Origin: Lineus longissimus
Taxonomy: Eukaryota; Nemertea; Pilidiophora; Heteronemertea; Lineidae
NCBI RefSeq assembly: GCF_910592395.1
Contig: NC_088311.1
Location: 7,010,501 to 7,074,500, forward strand
DNA length: 64,000 nucleotides
Direction of reading: 5' to 3'
Shown: one piece after another, positions 61,004 through 64,000 of the stretch
How positions within the stretch are numbered: position 1 is the stretch's first letter
Layout of the letters: the number at the start of each line of letters is the position of its first letter
The notes under the pieces: model-generated
Seen by the model: the letters and a program-made list of their open reading frames with translations, nothing else
The model's database searches: none
What the model was told of the DNA's origin: nothing
Position numbers and translations under genes: made by a program

Positions 61004-63020
61004 TGACCGGCCATCTTTTATATATGTTCATAAATAATAGCTACATTGTAACTTCTCGGAATTTCTTTTCGAAAAATTGTCAGTTGATAGTATATAACTG
61101 CAGTGTCATGCTATTGAAAAAGGGTGCGGTCGGCAAGTCAATCAAAGAATAAAGGACAATGTCCATACTGCAACATAAAGTATGTTTTGTTTCAGTCAGT
61201 TACACTTCCCAATGCCTGATCGCATATACCAAAAGGTGAACTTAAAAACGTTTTCTTTTTATGATGTAAGCTGATTTGGATTCCAAAACTTGCCTAAGTA
61301 TCGTTTTCCAGGAAGATGATTTTAGGATCTATTTCATTACGCACGTGCAAGGAGATGCAAACGTCAGTCACGTGACGGGCGAATCTGAAGCCTCAATGCT
61401 GGTTTGAATCAACTTGCCTCCAAACTTCTCATGTATATCTTCTAACGTGTCACGTGGCTATGTACAGCAACCCGAATAATGTAATATCAAGGAACCAGCC
61501 ATAGCTGCGCCAGGAAGATAAGCCAAGAACGAGGCTAAATCACGGATATCCAGCGCTCATCAGCCGTGAGGTTTCACAGCGGCACACCGCTGTCGGTCGG
61601 AGGCAAATTACCGCCGTACCATTGATAATGGTCTATATATTGTGGCAGACGACTGACTTATTATCAGCGTCACGTAGAACACAGTCAGTCATTAGTGTTC
61701 ACGAGGTTCGATTCTGTTGCTTTTTTGTTGGCAAAATGTTAAGATTCGATTCCGAGCGTGCCCATAATTTATAAACTTATAAGACATATCACGTGTGGGG
61801 AGTCATCACGTGAGAGGAAGATTCCTTAATTCGAAAACGTACATATTGCATTGTTAACTACAGTAGTAGGGCGAAACTCGTCGGTACGATACCCGACACT
61901 TATCACTCACGATATCAGCAGGCAAGTCACTTGCCCACGAATACCTCTTCCTTAGCGACATCGTTAAACCGAATGTCTTTGTGCCAAGTCCCCATCAGTG
62001 CTAAGGCAAGCAATAACCTGTAATTCAAGTGGGAATGGACTCCCTATCAAGCGAGAAACGACGCCAATGGCGATTGGCACACAACCATAGGGGCTGAAGA
62101 GCGCACGCCGAAGAAGAAGATGTACAGCGTTCAATGAACATGTATGATAGCTTCACATTTGGGGGCTTCCACACATATATACGCGAGTAGTAAATACCGC
62201 TATGATACTCAGCTAATTTTTTGTTAACAAGTACATGTACATGTAATTAGAGTCAAGCTTTGTGTCGTATCACGATAACTACATGTACTTCGTAATATTT
62301 GTATGAGGAACAGAATTCGTCCACAAGATTAGGATTTTGGGCTATTTTTTTCGCTAGGTCAATATCGTCAGTACAAGCAGATCCAGTACCGCGAAACTCC
62401 ATTACACTCAGGATCGTTCGAGGGGAATTGAATCAGGGGCATCTAGCTTCAATTTCCGATCAATCAACGAATTTCGAATGGCAAATTCGGTCCATTGCCT
62501 ATTGGAGACAATACAGGCTCACTCCTCTACCACCTTCAACTTTCCTACTTAAATGAATACAGAAAGATTCCTCGCCTTAAGTGACTTAAGTGATAAATGA
62601 TTTTTACTAATTTTTTCCGCCTTCCCTACTTATTCAGTTATCAGATTATTTCCTCCCGAAATGCGTCATCAATATCGTTAGTTTTCCTCATGTTTGATTT
62701 CGATTACTTATATGTTTAAAATTGAAAAGCGTCGTCCGTCCTAGAGTGTTCAATGCGACTTAAGTTAATTTCTTTCTAACAATGTCACCTGCCTGCTTTG
62801 CGCAGATATGACGAGAGAGAGACCGCCTGGTGGTACGGGGCGTTTCTTTCAAAGAGTGCATCTATTCTGACGATGTCAGTGCGAATGGGTCTGCTTGGGC
62901 TATCGAATTGAGCACCGTGGGCTGGTAAGCCAGACAGGTGGTCAATTAGATACGATGAGCACCCAGTAATGCAGGACGTTATAGTGTCTCGGCCATGACT
63001 GAAAGCAGGGACATTTGTAC
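61004..63020. other. Stretch without recognisable genes
   Basis: Only one ORF above 80 codons (62299-62556, plus, unrecognised). GTACATGTACATGTAA occurs at 62231-62246. Confidence 0.4.
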
Positions 63021-63134
63021 TTTAAGCTGATCATTTCAGACGACGCCCACAGAATAATGCCAGTTAGAAAAACAATTGCGATAAGCAAGCCGAGTATCAA
63101 ATGAGACGAGCCATATCTACCCACCCAAGCACCT
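63021..63134 (-). CDS. Candidate second exon with a transmembrane helix
   Basis: An acceptor TTTTATTGTGACTCAG precedes a 114-nt, phase 2-2 segment whose frame reads AWVGRYGSSH and then LILGLLIAIVFLTGIILW, a clear hydrophobic helix. It ends at a modest donor GTACAA (intron start 63020). The implied intron between the two exons is 80 nt. A single-pass membrane protein is suggested if the model holds; no later exon was found. Confidence 0.25.
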
Positions 63135-63214
63135 CTGAGTCACAATAAAACGTTTGCAAGCGAAAGGCCTACTCTGAGGTGGTAAAAACAGGCCGTATTC
63201 TCACATATCGTTAC

Positions 63215-63339
63215 GCCACTGTGATCAGGTTCAACAGTACGGTTTTACGGGCGAAATATTGCGGCCCTGTTGACAAATCGGTCGACAATGTCGCAGACTG
63301 CAATAATGCAATGGTCAAAATCAGGATTTTCATTGTCAT
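63215..63339 (-). CDS. Candidate first exon with signal peptide
   Basis: The first ATG of this minus-strand frame starts MTMKILILTIALLQSATLS, a good signal peptide. Then come 22 more residues to a weak donor GTAACG (intron start 63214). Without splicing the frame stops at the TAA overlapping that donor. The phase (GC|) fits the acceptor at 63135-63137 and the next exon candidate. Promoter-like motifs lie about 500 bp upstream. No family is recognised. Confidence 0.25.
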
Positions 63340-63836
63340 TATTGCTTTTTGCAAAAGGCATGATTTATAATTTTTACTAAAATTGCGATTATCTTTCAAT
63401 TTGCTATTCAAAAGTTCGATTTTAAATAACCCCTTAGCCTCTCAGTCTTACCTCAATTCAAAAGGTGTACATGTAGTTTCGTGCAGAGAAAGAGGTATCA
63501 TTTTTTTTCGCACCAACCCATTTCTGTTATGTATCAAACCATGCCAAGTCATGACTCTCGTGGTATGCATCCATGAGTGTATCTCTCAACTTCCACAAAC
63601 AGCCTCCTCTAAAAAAGCTTCTGTGGTTTCGACTTAATACACGTATATCCAAATTTGGATCAATATATGAAGAAACAGCTACTTCACTCGTGAATGCCGT
63701 ATTATTCTTCCCAATGCATTATTCATGAATAAACTCACGGCCTAAATTCACATCAAACTGCAATAAATTGCTACAGTAATCGCGCAGCATCTTTTAAATA
63801 TGCAAAGGTATCAAAGTTAATTAGCCACTCTGCTCA

Positions 63837-63894
63837 TATATAGAAAGTCGATACTTCCTCCGCCAATCAGAGGCTGCGTTGCAGTGTCACGTGA
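63837..63894 (-). promoter_or_regulatory. Promoter-like cluster: TATA, CCAAT box and E-box
   Basis: TATATA (63837-63842), CCAATCAG (63863-63870) and the palindromic E-box TCACGTGA (63887-63894) lie in the order expected for leftward transcription, with a start near 63810. The signal-peptide exon candidate at 63339 is the nearest leftward coding candidate. Confidence 0.3.
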
Positions 63895-64000
63895 TCTCAT
63901 GAAAGTGATGTAAGGATATGCGGGAGAAGACATAGCGTTATTGTCTCGGAGGATCAATGGAGGTTGGGAGCCGACGATAGATGAGCCAGCCATTATCGTC
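63895..64000. other. Right end of window
   Basis: Short and featureless; no ORF or repeat recognised. Confidence 0.5.

Overview
This is about 64 kb of eukaryotic nuclear DNA, AT-rich and gene-poor. There are no operons, Shine-Dalgarno-led ORFs, rRNA or tRNA genes, and no autonomous transposon ORF that I can recognise. Introns, degenerate minisatellites, MITE-like fold-backs and a very common palindromic word (TACATGTA) suggest a marine invertebrate. The only confidently recognised gene encodes a Trunk/PTTH-type cystine-knot ligand, a family known in arthropods and reported in lophotrochozoans and some other invertebrates. A lophotrochozoan (mollusc, annelid or brachiopod) is my best guess, but the window does not settle it.

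Layout. At 0.46-1.72 kb there are minus-strand coding-like segments, with one well-formed exon candidate at 937-1101. At 2.8-3.8 kb there are small tandem repeats and a fold-back motif. At 6.1-7.6 kb lies the Trunk-like gene on the minus strand, with a poly(A) signal at 6112-6117 and a duplicated start/splice-acceptor cassette just upstream. From 7.6 to 21.3 kb there is no recognisable gene, but a 40-bp minisatellite lies at 17.3-17.6 kb between two diverged direct repeats. At 21.3-21.9 kb an unrecognised 196-codon minus-strand ORF ends 15 bp before an AATAAA. From 22 to 34 kb there is mostly non-coding DNA with a few dispersed repeats. At 34.4-36.8 kb there is a cluster of hairpins and TATA-containing tandem repeats. 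From 37 to 48 kb there is a MITE-like element, a G17 tract and diffuse repeats. At 48.8-51.0 kb a recent 872-bp tandem duplication ends inside a putative signal-peptide exon, followed by a degenerate repeat array. At 52.8 and 54.7 kb there are RFX-type X-box motifs. At 58.8-59.0 kb there is a possible 3'-terminal exon, and at 60.8-61.0 kb an array of palindromes. At 63.0-63.9 kb there is a possible small secreted or membrane-protein gene on the minus strand with promoter-like motifs.

No set of genes can be shown to work together. The one functional statement I can defend is that the Trunk-like protein is a secreted, probably furin-processed ligand expected to act on a Torso-type receptor tyrosine kinase. 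All other protein-coding calls are low-confidence candidates based on ORF length, splice-like borders, hydrophobic leaders or poly(A) signals. I ran no searches.
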